Of a DNA stretch of 33,922 nt, positions 8,076 through 16,931 are shown piece after piece. Below the pieces are notes generated by a model. That model saw only the letters and a program-made list of their open reading frames with translations. It was not told where the DNA came from and made no database searches. Source of the DNA: Pirellulaceae bacterium (GTDB taxonomy: Bacteria > Planctomycetota > Planctomycetia > Pirellulales > Pirellulaceae); NCBI GenBank assembly GCA_020852965.1, contig JADYZV010000143.1, forward strand, positions 1 to 33,922, in the 5' to 3' direction. The position numbers and the translations under genes are program-made. Position 1 is the first letter of the stretch. Every line of letters begins with the position of its first letter.

Positions 8076-8558
8076 TTAGTGAGCCATATATAGACGGCGT
8101 ATTTCCTCGCAGCGTTTCCGATTAACTCCCCAATCGGAGTAGCCGACTCGGGACGCAGACCGAATCAAAATCGACTGTTGCTTTTCATCAATAAGTATCT
8201 CAAGGTCGTCGACAAATCCAAAGATTCGGCTACGGAATTCGGCGTGAAGGTAGTCGTCTTGCGACTCAATGATTTGGCTACCTGGCATTCGTTCGATCAC
8301 GTCCTCCAATTTGCGTTTTGCATCGCCCGTGGCTTCCCGCAGCTCAAGAGGTGAGATTTTACTCGCTGGTCGCGATGAGGATGTAGAAACGCAGTTGGGA
8401 CTGTTGGGACAATCTGACAATCCGAGTTGCGACGTGGTACGAACGCCGTTGGGCATAGCACGGGCGTTACCCCAGCGGAGGCCAAGCCACGCAAGGCTTA
8501 AGCCTATGCACAGAGTTACAATGATTACTCTCTTAATCCCATTCCGCCCTATTCTCAT
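8076..8558 (-). CDS. DUF1499 family protein
   Basis: A 160-residue protein with a basic N-terminus and one hydrophobic segment (about 10-28), a membrane anchor or uncleaved signal. The rest is a DUF1499 domain: CPNSPNCVST near 50-59, then YLHAEFRSRIFGFVDDLEI and RSASRVGYSDWGVNRKRCE in the C-terminal half. The domain's function is unknown. It recurs beside lipid-modification and light or oxidative-stress genes in other bacteria, which matches this neighbourhood. It is convergent with CFA-like 2 and its ATG abuts the possible TTG start of the divergent phosphatase-like gene. Confidence 0.85.
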   Translation of the reverse strand: MRIGRNGIKRVIIVTLCIGLSLAWLGLRWGNARAMPNGVRTTSQLGLSDCPNSPNCVSTSSSRPASKISPLELREATGDAKRKLEDVIERMPGSQIIESQDDYLHAEFRSRIFGFVDDLEILIDEKQQSILIRSASRVGYSDWGVNRKRCEEIRRLYMAH

Positions 8559-9707
8559 TTGTCCAACCTACAAGATGTGACAACACTTGCGACTAAATCA
8601 ACTTTTACCAACAATCAACACTCTATTGGGCAAGAAGGAAACTTAAGTTCGTGGCTAAGCGGAATGCGGAGTTTCTCTCTAATACTCACGTTTTTGACAT
8701 TGCCACTGGACGACTTGCGCCTATTGTACTGTTTTAATGAGATTCTCGACCTAGCACCGTCGAGGGTAGCGGTCTACAGTCGATCCCCACAATCCGTAGT
8801 CCGTTCTGAAAACCTTGCCCCATCGGACCCATTGAGGATGTACACCGCGATGCATGCTTCCCATCACGATGAACTAAACCTGCTTCAGTGCATGGAGGTT
8901 CGAGGCGGTCATGGCGCGGCAGCTAACTTCTTCCGCAGGCCAGGAGTTGACATTTGGGTTTGGAGTCAGACGCGGCAGGACTCCAAGCTGGAAGGGGGTG
9001 ACGCGCACTACATCTCATCTTGCGCCTCCGGACGGATCACTCGCATGCTGATGGCTGATGTTGGCGGCACCGACGATCTGTTTGCCGATGTGGCTCGGCG
9101 CATACGGGACTTGATGAAAGACAACATCAATGTTGTTTCTCAAGCGCCAGCTGTTGATCAAATGAGCGCGGAGATGAGTGCCACTTCTCAACAAGGTGGT
9201 TTCGCATCAACACTCCTTAGCACATTCTTCGCGCCTACACGATCGCTGACAATATGCAATGCGGGACATCCACCACCACTACTGTACCGATCGGCCAGCG
9301 GCGAGTGGTCGGCTCTCAAGGCCGAAATGAGTGAACTCCCCCTCGTTGGAGATTACTCGGGGACGGTTGACCCCATCGAGTATCAGCGGTTTAAGCTCAA
9401 GCTAGACATTGGTGACAGTTTCTTTTTCTATAGCAATGCGTTGAGCGAGTGCCGCCGACGGGACGGAAGAATACTGGGAGTTGATGGGATTATTGAATTG
9501 ATTTCTCAGTTGACGGAGACGGGCAACCGAGAGACCTCACTCCGCGATTTTATTCAATCGATTCGAGAGGCACATCCTGGCAACCTGCGCGACGAAGATG
9601 CGACGGCCATGCTAGGCAAGGTAACTAAATCGCGAGTTGCAATGCGAGACAATTTCCTGGCGCCGTTCCGACTTCTTCGCGGGACCTCCGACCGAACCGT
9701 CTTCTAG
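8559..9707 (+). CDS. SpoIIE/RsbU-type PP2C-like phosphatase, probably degenerate
   Basis: The C-terminal 240 residues match the SpoIIE/PP2C fold used to control anti-anti-sigma factors. GGD lies at 146-148, ADVGG at 166-170, the NAGHPPPLLY strand at 234-243, and a final DEDAT at 345-349. Two signatures are altered: the usual DxxGHG reads DVGGTDD, and the usual TDG(L/V)TE reads SNALSE (292-297), which replaces a metal-binding Asp by Asn. It may be a weak or inactive phosphatase. The start is uncertain: a TTG at 8559 gives 382 residues, while ATGs at 8664 and 8838 would remove a first part of unclear homology. No partner kinase or antagonist is nearby. The divergence from DUF1499 suggests shared control. 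Confidence 0.68.
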   Translation: MSNLQDVTTLATKSTFTNNQHSIGQEGNLSSWLSGMRSFSLILTFLTLPLDDLRLLYCFNEILDLAPSRVAVYSRSPQSVVRSENLAPSDPLRMYTAMHASHHDELNLLQCMEVRGGHGAAANFFRRPGVDIWVWSQTRQDSKLEGGDAHYISSCASGRITRMLMADVGGTDDLFADVARRIRDLMKDNINVVSQAPAVDQMSAEMSATSQQGGFASTLLSTFFAPTRSLTICNAGHPPPLLYRSASGEWSALKAEMSELPLVGDYSGTVDPIEYQRFKLKLDIGDSFFFYSNALSECRRRDGRILGVDGIIELISQLTETGNRETSLRDFIQSIREAHPGNLRDEDATAMLGKVTKSRVAMRDNFLAPFRLLRGTSDRTVF

Positions 9708-9774
9708 GGTTGCATCTCCTACGTCGTGAAACTGGGGTAGAGGGTGCAGGGACCTGTGGGGCGATAACGATCGG

Positions 9775-11103
9775 TTAGGTTGTGTAGGAAGCACACTCTC
9801 CAGCCGACTCGCGTGCTTCCGGCTTGAGCGGCTCGCAAGCATTGCGTGATATCAGAAAGGCAAAGGTGCCAAGCACGATTTGAAAGTCGAGAGCAAGCGA
9901 CCTGCGTCTCACGTAGTCAAGATCCATTCGCATCCATTCATCAAAGGAAACCATGGAACGCCCACGAGCTTGCCAGGTGCAAGTCACTCCGGGCAACACG
10001 TCCAGGCGCCGTCTTTGCCACCAGCGACAGGCATCGGATTCGGCGCATGGTAGCGGTCGCGGTCCAACCAGCGACATCTCCCCACAAAGGACATTCCATA
10101 GCTGAGGCAATTCGTCGACGCAGGTAAATCGTAGCAAACGACCTAGGCGGGTAACGCGTGGGTCGGACCTCATTTTGAAAGCTGGCCCATCTTGTTCATT
10201 CAGATGCTGCAATGCGCTTTGATGTTGCTCGGCGTCCACCACCATCGTGCGGAACTTGTAGATATCGAAAGGAATCCCCCCTAAACCGCTGCGTCGCTGC
10301 TTAAAAAAAACTGGTCCAGGTGAGGTACAACGGATCAGCACAGCCACGACTAGCAAGAATGGAAGCAAAGCCAGCAGTCCGAGCAAAGCAAATATGAAAT
10401 CGATCGCGCGTTTTCCCCATGGCGTTGGCAGGGCGAACAAGGGCTGCAGGGAACTGACGTTGAGTGGGCTCACTCGTCCCGTACCATCCGGAAATAGTAT
10501 GAGTTCCCCATCTAAGGCAAACGGGTAGGTTAGTACTTGCAATTCCCCAAAGCCGCCGCCGAGCACATCTTGGACCGCGTCGGCAAACTTGCAAATATCG
10601 TCCTCGCAATCGGTTCGAATCACCAACCCCAACCGCTTGCGATCGAGCATTCCGAGCGGTCCCAGATCTTCCTTAAACTGGTTTAGGTTGAAAAGCGAGG
10701 TCGCATGTAGAGAACTGAGGGAAATCGGAGTGCGCGAAGTAAAGACCAGCAATGTGAAAGGCTCTTCAACCCAATCGGCCATCTTGCGGCAATGCTCCAA
10801 TTCGGCCCACATTGTCGCGGGGGCAAGCCAACGTTGGTGCAAGGCGACTGCCTGAACACCACGACTCGGCTTCTTTCCATGGGTTTGATCCGCCTTAAAA
10901 CGGGATTCCAATACCGGAGATGGTTCTAGCTGGGACGACAACTTCATTATCTTGTTAAGCAAATAGATGGAATTGAATGTTAAATAAGGCACCCGTACCC
11001 CGGATATCTTGAGGTGCCGGCTGCGCTGCCGAGAACTTCTGGAGCCCGTGAGGTGAAGTTCTAGAAAAGATGCATCGCCTTCGGAGGACACATCATAAAC
11101 CAC
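9775..11103 (-). CDS. Polyprenyl-phosphate sugar-1-phosphate transferase (initiating)
   Basis: The C-terminal 220 residues are a bacterial sugar transferase domain. They contain a membrane-dipping helix (about 228-256), SPGPVFFKQRRSG, FDIYKFRTM, then KMRSDPRVTRLGRLLR and the catalytic DE dyad in DELPQLWNVL, GEMSLVGPRPL and PGVTCTWQARGR. Such enzymes load the first sugar phosphate onto undecaprenyl phosphate for polysaccharide assembly. The N-terminal half (about 1-215) is soluble-looking and I do not recognise it; it is not the usual four-helix membrane plus Rossmann module. The start is unsure: a GTG at 11103 with G-rich sequence upstream, or an ATG at 10947 (MKLSSQ). The gene is divergent from the main polysaccharide operon across a 610-bp gap. 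Confidence 0.85.
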   Translation of the reverse strand: MVYDVSSEGDASFLELHLTGSRSSRQRSRHLKISGVRVPYLTFNSIYLLNKIMKLSSQLEPSPVLESRFKADQTHGKKPSRGVQAVALHQRWLAPATMWAELEHCRKMADWVEEPFTLLVFTSRTPISLSSLHATSLFNLNQFKEDLGPLGMLDRKRLGLVIRTDCEDDICKFADAVQDVLGGGFGELQVLTYPFALDGELILFPDGTGRVSPLNVSSLQPLFALPTPWGKRAIDFIFALLGLLALLPFLLVVAVLIRCTSPGPVFFKQRRSGLGGIPFDIYKFRTMVVDAEQHQSALQHLNEQDGPAFKMRSDPRVTRLGRLLRFTCVDELPQLWNVLCGEMSLVGPRPLPCAESDACRWWQRRRLDVLPGVTCTWQARGRSMVSFDEWMRMDLDYVRRRSLALDFQIVLGTFAFLISRNACEPLKPEARESAGECASYTT

Positions 11104-11571
11104 CCGATACCCCCAGGCAAGCTAACCGATAAAGTCGGCCTATTAATGCGTTCTTATGAAAGCGGAGTGAACGATGATAGCGAATAGGTCTTGCCAGGAG
11201 GAGCAAAACGCAGACTGTTCCGTCGTGCGTTTTTTCGGTCAGAAGTTGGCACGTTTATCCTATTTTGTCTGGCTGCCTGCCCGACAAACGCTCGCCGCCA
11301 GCAAATGGTGTTCCGAACACGATCACCTTGGGCTGTATTCCTGGGATGTCGGGGATGGGCTTGGCGTGAGAGCTTCCATTTTCCCGATGGCTTTTTCGCA
11401 AAAAACCAATCCGGTAGCAATTCCCGTTTCCCTAAAGAACCGTTTACAAACCAACATTCGCAACTATACTGAGTCGGGGCGTTTTCCATTCGGAATGCAT
11501 TTGGGGAAGGGGGGCGAATCTCCTTCACGCGGGTATTTAGTAACTTTTCCTCGATAATAAATACCTGCCTC
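11104..11571. other. Intergenic region before the polysaccharide operon
   Basis: About 470 bases between the divergent sugar transferase gene and the polysaccharide operon. Open frames exist on both strands but overlap each other and show no family resemblance or good ribosome-binding sites, so I treat the stretch as non-coding. It contains the promoter noted at 11443-11470. Confidence 0.5.
11443..11470 (+). promoter_or_regulatory. Sigma-70-type promoter of the polysaccharide operon
   Basis: TTTACA (11443-11448) and TATACT (11465-11470) are separated by 16 bases, each one or two mismatches from consensus. Transcription from about 11477 would give a 5' leader of roughly 235 bases before the WecG-like gene, long enough for leader control. 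Confidence 0.55.
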
Positions 11572-11721
11572 ATGCCTACCTCCGGACGAAGATATGCAGT
11601 TTATCGATCGTTAGCCCGGTTGGTAGAACGTTTCGTACTTCGTTGCGGCGTGCTGTTGACCAACACCGCTGAAATGGGTGGTCGGCTGCCATCGGAGGTA
11701 AACATTAGACGCCATGCTTGA
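11572..11721 (+). CDS. Possible 49-residue leader ORF
   Basis: An ATG frame of 49 codons lies inside the putative leader of the polysaccharide operon and ends at TGA 11719-11721, overlapping the WecG-like start (11714) by eight bases. The product would be basic (Arg-rich first half) and matches nothing I know. There is no strong ribosome-binding site. The overlap would allow translational coupling, but chance is a fair alternative. Confidence 0.2.
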   Translation: MPTSGRRYAVYRSLARLVERFVLRCGVLLTNTAEMGGRLPSEVNIRRHA

Positions 11722-12520
11722 TCTCGGCAAGTTCAACATTTTGGGGGTGAATGTCAACGCAATTGACTACCAGGCCGCCACGCAGAGAGTTGTCCGAGCG
11801 GCCATGGATCAACGCGGTTTGTCCGTCACGGCTTTGGCGGTCCATGGCGTGATGAGCGGCGTTTGCGACCGGCAGCATCAGTATCGCTTGAACCAGTTTG
11901 ACCTCGTCTGTCCCGACGGACAACCGGTGCGGTGGGCATTGAACTGTCTGTATGGCTGTCAATTGATTGACCGCGTGTACGGTCCAAACTTGACGATTGA
12001 GATTTGCCAGTCGGCAGCCGAAGCCAAGCTGCCGATTTATTTGTTTGGTGCAACTGACGACATGCTGATCGCGCTTCGGGAGAACTTGATGGAGCGATTT
12101 CCTTCGCTTGAAATCGCGGGGATGCGAGCATCTCGCTTCCGGCATTTATCAACGACGGAGCGTGATGCGCTGGTCCAAGAGATCCGCGAGAGCGGGGCAA
12201 AGATTTGCTTCGTTGGACTTGGCTGCCCTCGACAGGAGGTCTTTGCGTATGAGATGCGAGACCGCCTGAAGATGCCCGTGATTGCCGTCGGCGCTGCCTT
12301 TGCGTTTCACGCCGGAGTTCTCCAACAGGCACCGGCGTGGGTCCAGAAATATGGCTTGGAATGGGCCTTTCGATTGACTCGCGAACCACGGCGTTTATGG
12401 AAACGCTACGCCACGACGAACCCCGCCTTTGCAGTGCTGTTGTGTTTACAATGGTTGGGAGTGCATACACGCGGTGACAACCAGGGGCTCAGGCCCAGCG
12501 AAGAGGTTTTGTTCGGTTAG
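11714..12520 (+). CDS. WecG/TagA/CpsF family glycosyltransferase
   Basis: A 268-residue GT26-type enzyme, close to the family's usual 240-270. It transfers a sugar such as ManNAc or ManNAcA from a UDP donor to a lipid-linked first sugar on the cytoplasmic membrane face. Visible motifs: CPDGQPVRWA with the likely general-base Asp68, IYLFGAT, VGLGCPRQE (167-175), and the C-terminal AFAFHAGVLQQAPAWVQKYGLEWAFRL with a final RRLWKRY helix that aids membrane association. It would add the second sugar after the initiating transferase encoded divergently upstream. A GGAGG lies 15 bases before the ATG, rather far. It is the first recognised gene of a long plus-strand operon. Confidence 0.92.
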   Translation: MLDLGKFNILGVNVNAIDYQAATQRVVRAAMDQRGLSVTALAVHGVMSGVCDRQHQYRLNQFDLVCPDGQPVRWALNCLYGCQLIDRVYGPNLTIEICQSAAEAKLPIYLFGATDDMLIALRENLMERFPSLEIAGMRASRFRHLSTTERDALVQEIRESGAKICFVGLGCPRQEVFAYEMRDRLKMPVIAVGAAFAFHAGVLQQAPAWVQKYGLEWAFRLTREPRRLWKRYATTNPAFAVLLCLQWLGVHTRGDNQGLRPSEEVLFG

Positions 12521-12595
12521 GCATTATCGTTCTTGATCAATTACAACTTGAGATGAAATTGAAACCGAGACGAGCACGCACCAAGAATCGTAAAC

Positions 12596-14176
12596 ATGAA
12601 TATCAACAAACGAGAAATTGCAACATCTGCATTGATCTTTGTCTCGATTATCGCGCTGACCGTGGTGGTCATCGTGTTTTACCCACGGAAGTATCGTTCC
12701 ACGGCAAAGCTGTTACTGAAAATTGGTCGCGAGAGTGTGACATTGGACCCGACGGTGACAACCACCGGCGAGACATTATCGCTGCACCACACCCGCACAA
12801 GTGAAATTAATACGACTCTGGACATGATGCGAAACCGTCTGGTGCTCGAACAAGTCGCTGCGAAAATTGGAAATAAACCAATCCTCAGTGGCTACCCGGC
12901 GGGGGCTGCGCCGCGAGCGAAAAAGTCGAGTGGTGGGCTGTTGTCGAGTCTGCGTGGATTGGTCCAACTCGACGACATCCCAGAAGACGAGTTAGTTATC
13001 CTGGAGCTTGAATCGAATCTGTCGATCGAATCCGCCAGCGATTCGGGCGTGGTCAAGATCGGCTATCAGGCGAAATCTCCTGAGTTGGCTCAACAGATCG
13101 TGCAGTGTTGGGTCGACGTGTATCGCCAACTGCACACAAAGATCAACCAGACGGCCGGGGCCAGTCATTTTTTTGAAGCGGAAGAAAAAGTGGCTCTCGA
13201 ACGTTTGACTCGAACGCGGCAGGCGCTTCGTCGAGCAAAAGATGACGCGGGGCTGGTCACGGTCGCGGGCCAGCAGCAGATGCTGGAGAGTCGTCTTTTT
13301 GCGGCGCGGCAAGCGGTCAGCACTACGAGTTCTCAATTGGCCGCCAGCAAGAGTCGCATGGAGGAATTGTCAAAACTGGATCGGGCGATTCCTGAGCGGA
13401 TGCTTGTTTCGGAATCATCGGTAGGAAATCGCGCTCATGAACAGATGCGACAGAAGCTTTACGAACTAGAAATCGAAGGGGAGAGACTCTCGGGCACGTA
13501 CACTGAGAGCCACCCTGCCTTTCAACTGATTCGACAGCAGCAACGCGAAGCCAAAGAAATCTTGGCCAACGAAGAAGGTAACACGCTCGAAACGGTCCAA
13601 AATATCAATCTGGTTAGCCAAGCACTCCAAATCAAATTGAATGAAGAACGGGCCGATTACGCCGCGCTAGTGCAGATGCTTGTTACGGAGCAAGCGCATT
13701 TGGAAGATCTACAGGCGGAACTGTTAAGACTGAATGGGCTGGAGCAGGAGATCGTTGAATTGGAAGGCCAAGTTGATGCGCTGGCGACTCAGCACCGCTT
13801 GATCGTCGACAAATTGGAGCAATCGAGACTCGCCGACCTGTTGGAAGAAAACCATATCACGAGTATTAATACGGTCCAACCGGCAACTCTAGAAGCTCGT
13901 CCGGCAACTCCTAACAAGAAGCTATGTGCCGTACTCGGTATCTTCGCCGCCTGCTGCGGTGCTATCGGTGTCCCAGTAATGCGGCGCGCGGCGAGACAAT
14001 TGGCGGCAGCACCCGAACTACCACTACAACAGGTTCCACAATCGCGAGAATCTAGGGCGCGACGTGCGGTGCATTCCGAGGAAATGAATGACGAAGCGAA
14101 TGACGAGGCGCGAGAAGTTGGGGATTTCCTGGAAGTCCACAAGCGTCAGCGTCCCGTTGGCCTGCAACCTCGCTAA
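12596..14176 (+). CDS. Wzz/GumC-type polysaccharide chain-length/co-polymerase protein
   Basis: A 526-residue inner-membrane co-polymerase. Transmembrane helix 1 lies near 8-28 and is followed by the Wzz-type YRSTAKLLL segment. A long periplasmic region (about 35-440) with predicted coiled-coil heptads (for example 180-240 and 285-420) leads to transmembrane helix 2 near 443-462, just after a Pro-rich ATPNKK stretch. About 65 charged residues follow in the cytoplasm. Unlike many PCP-2a proteins there is no C-terminal tyrosine-kinase domain, and no separate BY-kinase or Wza exporter appears in the window; these may be elsewhere. It sets chain length with the polymerase encoded eight bases downstream. 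Confidence 0.88.
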   Translation: MNINKREIATSALIFVSIIALTVVVIVFYPRKYRSTAKLLLKIGRESVTLDPTVTTTGETLSLHHTRTSEINTTLDMMRNRLVLEQVAAKIGNKPILSGYPAGAAPRAKKSSGGLLSSLRGLVQLDDIPEDELVILELESNLSIESASDSGVVKIGYQAKSPELAQQIVQCWVDVYRQLHTKINQTAGASHFFEAEEKVALERLTRTRQALRRAKDDAGLVTVAGQQQMLESRLFAARQAVSTTSSQLAASKSRMEELSKLDRAIPERMLVSESSVGNRAHEQMRQKLYELEIEGERLSGTYTESHPAFQLIRQQQREAKEILANEEGNTLETVQNINLVSQALQIKLNEERADYAALVQMLVTEQAHLEDLQAELLRLNGLEQEIVELEGQVDALATQHRLIVDKLEQSRLADLLEENHITSINTVQPATLEARPATPNKKLCAVLGIFAACCGAIGVPVMRRAARQLAAAPELPLQQVPQSRESRARRAVHSEEMNDEANDEAREVGDFLEVHKRQRPVGLQPR

Positions 14177-14184
14177 GTCTTGCC

Positions 14185-15564
14185 ATGAGCGTTCACAGCA
14201 CTGCGGAATTGACAGCAATCGGCGCAAGCACGGATACTTTTCCCAGTATTTCTCGGCGGATGGTGCAGAATGGGACGCTGCTCATCTTTTGGGCTCTAGC
14301 GTTTGTTAGTTTCTCGTTGCCGGGGCGTTTTTCTGATGATGGTGCGTCCGGCATGGACCTGCTTGGACAGTTTAAACTGCTGTGCCGGTTTGCGGCCGTC
14401 GCCTGGGCGGTTTTTTTGGCAGCCTTTGTCTTTGATTCGAGCGTCTGGCGATGTCGTGTCGTGAACCGCTTGTTTGCCCCTTGGTGGCTGTTCTCGGTCT
14501 GGGCCTTTCTTTCTGTGACTTGGTCCGCGCTCAAAGTCTTCTCGATTGGCCAAGCGATGGGCCTAGTTGCACAAATCGCTTTGGCTTGGTGCCTGACGCA
14601 TCTGTTCACAAGCTCGGCCGAGGTGCATCGGCTAATGCGCCATTTGAGTTGTGCCCTGTTGCTCTATTCGGCGGCGCTGCTGGCCGTTTACGCAGTCGCA
14701 CCCAGTATTACCGGTTTAGAACGCAGCGAGCGCATGGCTACCGCCGAAGGGCTGGTTCACCCAACGGCCAGTGGCGGGACTGCGTCACTAGGACTGGTCC
14801 TGTTGGTTGGGCTGGGCATCTTGGGCGTCGAGTCGCATGGGGTCGTAGTCTTGGGGATCGCGATCCAAATGGCGATTTTATACATCTCACGCAGTCGTTC
14901 CGCTGTCCTATGTGCTGCTCTGGTCCTTCCACTTGTCATCGCCATTCTTAGTGGTTGGCGATGGGTTGGCCATTGCTTGACGGCCGTCGCGGTAGTGGCG
15001 TGTTGCTTACTGCTGTTTGACCCCAGTTTCCAGTATGCGGAAAACGCGTTGGAATCCGGTACCGAGTATTTGAAACGGGGCCAGAACACGCAGCAGCTTG
15101 CTGCCGCGTCGGGTCGAATGGAACTTTGGATTGCAATTTTGGAGCAGGTCCAACGCTCACCGATTATAGGTCATGGCTACTTTGTCACCAGCGCAGAGGG
15201 CTGGCTTGATGTTTGGGACGGTCGCTCCAACCGCGATGCCCACAACATTGTGTTGCAAGTTTTGGCAACGACGGGGCTGGTCGGCCTGGTACTGATGGCG
15301 ATCGCCGCTCAGCGCACGCTACTAGCCTTAGCCATCGTGATTCGGTGTTCACGTGCATCGCGGGACCTGGCCGTCCTGATCGCGCTCGCGCTACTTTGGT
15401 ATTTCGCTTGGGGCACCGGATGCACAGCGTTTATGGGGCCGGTGCGACCGGAATCCGTCATCTTTTTTGGGTTGTTCGCCGTAATCGTTCGGTTGTACAA
15501 AAACTACGTCGAATCAATCCAACCCCTTTCGGCCTCGGGCGCAGACATACGAGGATGGCAATGA
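14185..15564 (+). CDS. O-antigen ligase/polymerase (Wzy/WaaL family) membrane protein
   Basis: A 459-residue polytopic protein with about eleven to twelve hydrophobic segments and the Wzy_C domain. A long extracytoplasmic loop contains the conserved SPIIGHGY and NRDAHNIVLQVLATTGLVGL segments (about 320-375) with the His thought to act in glycan transfer. In this context polymerisation of lipid-linked repeat units is more likely than ligation to lipid A. It directly follows the Wzz-like gene, and its stop overlaps the next glycosyltransferase start by four bases. Confidence 0.88.
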   Translation: MSVHSTAELTAIGASTDTFPSISRRMVQNGTLLIFWALAFVSFSLPGRFSDDGASGMDLLGQFKLLCRFAAVAWAVFLAAFVFDSSVWRCRVVNRLFAPWWLFSVWAFLSVTWSALKVFSIGQAMGLVAQIALAWCLTHLFTSSAEVHRLMRHLSCALLLYSAALLAVYAVAPSITGLERSERMATAEGLVHPTASGGTASLGLVLLVGLGILGVESHGVVVLGIAIQMAILYISRSRSAVLCAALVLPLVIAILSGWRWVGHCLTAVAVVACCLLLFDPSFQYAENALESGTEYLKRGQNTQQLAAASGRMELWIAILEQVQRSPIIGHGYFVTSAEGWLDVWDGRSNRDAHNIVLQVLATTGLVGLVLMAIAAQRTLLALAIVIRCSRASRDLAVLIALALLWYFAWGTGCTAFMGPVRPESVIFFGLFAVIVRLYKNYVESIQPLSASGADIRGWQ

Positions 15565-16895
15565 CGATCCAGGCGAGCGCGCAGGTTGCGGCGATCACTG
15601 ACAGCGAAGAGTCGCGGCGCCCGCGTCTGTTGCTGTCTGCCTTTGCGTGCAATCCCTACAGGGGTAGCGAGCCGGGGGTGGGATGGAACCGAGCGATTTC
15701 AGCCGTCGAGTCTTGTGACACTTGGGTATTGTGTGTCGAAGAGTCGCACGGCCCTGCGATTCGGCGTTACTTGGCTGAACATGGTCCAATCGCCGACCTG
15801 CACTTCATCCCCATTAAAAGAAATTTTGTGGCCAGCATAGCCAGCAGAATTCCTGGGCTGTACTACCTCTCGTATCGAATCTGGCAATGGCAGGCCTATC
15901 AAGTGGCTATCAAACTGCATCAACAAGTGCATTTTGATTTGATCCATCAAGCCACCTTCTGCGGCTATCGCGAACCGGGATACCTGTGGCGTTTGTCTAG
16001 TCATGCGTCGGGTTCTGGCCGGCGGCCGGCCTTCGTTTGGGGGCCGCTTGGCGGGACACAAAATTTCCCCATGCCGATGTTGTCCGCCGTGGGCAAGATC
16101 GGAGCAGCGCGGGAAGCGTTGCGGACGATGCTCAATCGCCTTTCGCTCCGGTTTGGCTTCCGCGTTCGGCAAGCGATGCGGGCGGCGGACGTTGTACTGG
16201 CAGCCAACACAACCGTAAAACGCGACCTGGATAAGGCGTTTGATTGTGATGTCGGACTACTGCTCGAAACCGGAGTGAATCGAACTGTGTTACCCATGCC
16301 AAAGGATTCTGCCGATTCGCTGCGGGTGCTTTGGAGCGGTGTGGTCGAGCCATGGAAAGCTGCCCAACTATTAGTCCGCGCCGTGGCGCTTCTTCCAGGC
16401 GCGATGTCAGTACAAGTTCGTGTCGTGGGCGACGGTTCGGAGCGGAGAAGGTGTCAGCGGCTAGCCAAAAAACTGGGAGTCGATCAAAGAATCCAGTGGC
16501 TCGGAGAAATGGAATACAACCAAGCCTTACAACAGTATGCGTGGGCGAATGTTTTTATTTTTACGAGCATGCGTGATACCTCCGGCAATGTCATGCTGGA
16601 AGCCTTGGATGCGGGCTTGCCGGTCATCGCCGTCGATCATCAAGGTGCCCATGATATTATTACCGATCAATGTGGAATCAAGGTTCCGGTAGAGTCGCCG
16701 CAGCAATGCGCCCAGGGCATCGCTGACGCTATGTGTAGATTGGCGGAGGACCCTCAGCTTCGTGATGCATTGAGTCAAGGTGCGCTGGCCAGGGCCGACC
16801 AGTACTGTTGGTCAAAACAGAGAAAACGCATGGAGGAGATTTACCAAGATGTGTTGAGGACGCGCTCAATGCGATCTAAATGCGCCCAGTCGTAG
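15561..16895 (+). CDS. GT4-family glycosyltransferase
   Basis: A 444-residue GT-B fold glycosyltransferase. The N-terminal acceptor domain opens with LLLSAFACNPYRGSEPGVGWN, a Gly-rich loop common in GT4 enzymes. The C-terminal donor domain (from about 255) has LRVLWSGVVEPWKA, VVGDGSERR, IQWLGEM, and the EX7E-type region MLEALDAGLPVIAVDHQGA that contacts the nucleotide sugar. The ATG at 15561 forms a 4-base ATGA overlap with the previous gene and has GAGG six bases upstream. A longer frame reaches back to 15213 but only as a shadow of the polymerase gene. The sugar added is unknown. Confidence 0.9.
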   Translation: MTIQASAQVAAITDSEESRRPRLLLSAFACNPYRGSEPGVGWNRAISAVESCDTWVLCVEESHGPAIRRYLAEHGPIADLHFIPIKRNFVASIASRIPGLYYLSYRIWQWQAYQVAIKLHQQVHFDLIHQATFCGYREPGYLWRLSSHASGSGRRPAFVWGPLGGTQNFPMPMLSAVGKIGAAREALRTMLNRLSLRFGFRVRQAMRAADVVLAANTTVKRDLDKAFDCDVGLLLETGVNRTVLPMPKDSADSLRVLWSGVVEPWKAAQLLVRAVALLPGAMSVQVRVVGDGSERRRCQRLAKKLGVDQRIQWLGEMEYNQALQQYAWANVFIFTSMRDTSGNVMLEALDAGLPVIAVDHQGAHDIITDQCGIKVPVESPQQCAQGIADAMCRLAEDPQLRDALSQGALARADQYCWSKQRKRMEEIYQDVLRTRSMRSKCAQS

Positions 16896-16931
16896 CGAAG
16901 CTACCTGGGAGACATCGTTGGAGATTTCAGC

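Noticed and set aside
11246-11265. TTGGCACG resembling a -24 element upstream of the polysaccharide operon
   Set aside because: No GC or TTGC follows at the -12 spacing.
11154-11573. Overlapping long frames on both strands before the polysaccharide operon
   Set aside because: They overlap each other, lack ribosome-binding sites and resemble no family; the region holds a promoter.
15213-15560. N-terminal extension of the GT4 glycosyltransferase
   Set aside because: It lies inside the polymerase gene in another frame; homology and a GAGG site point to the ATG at 15561.
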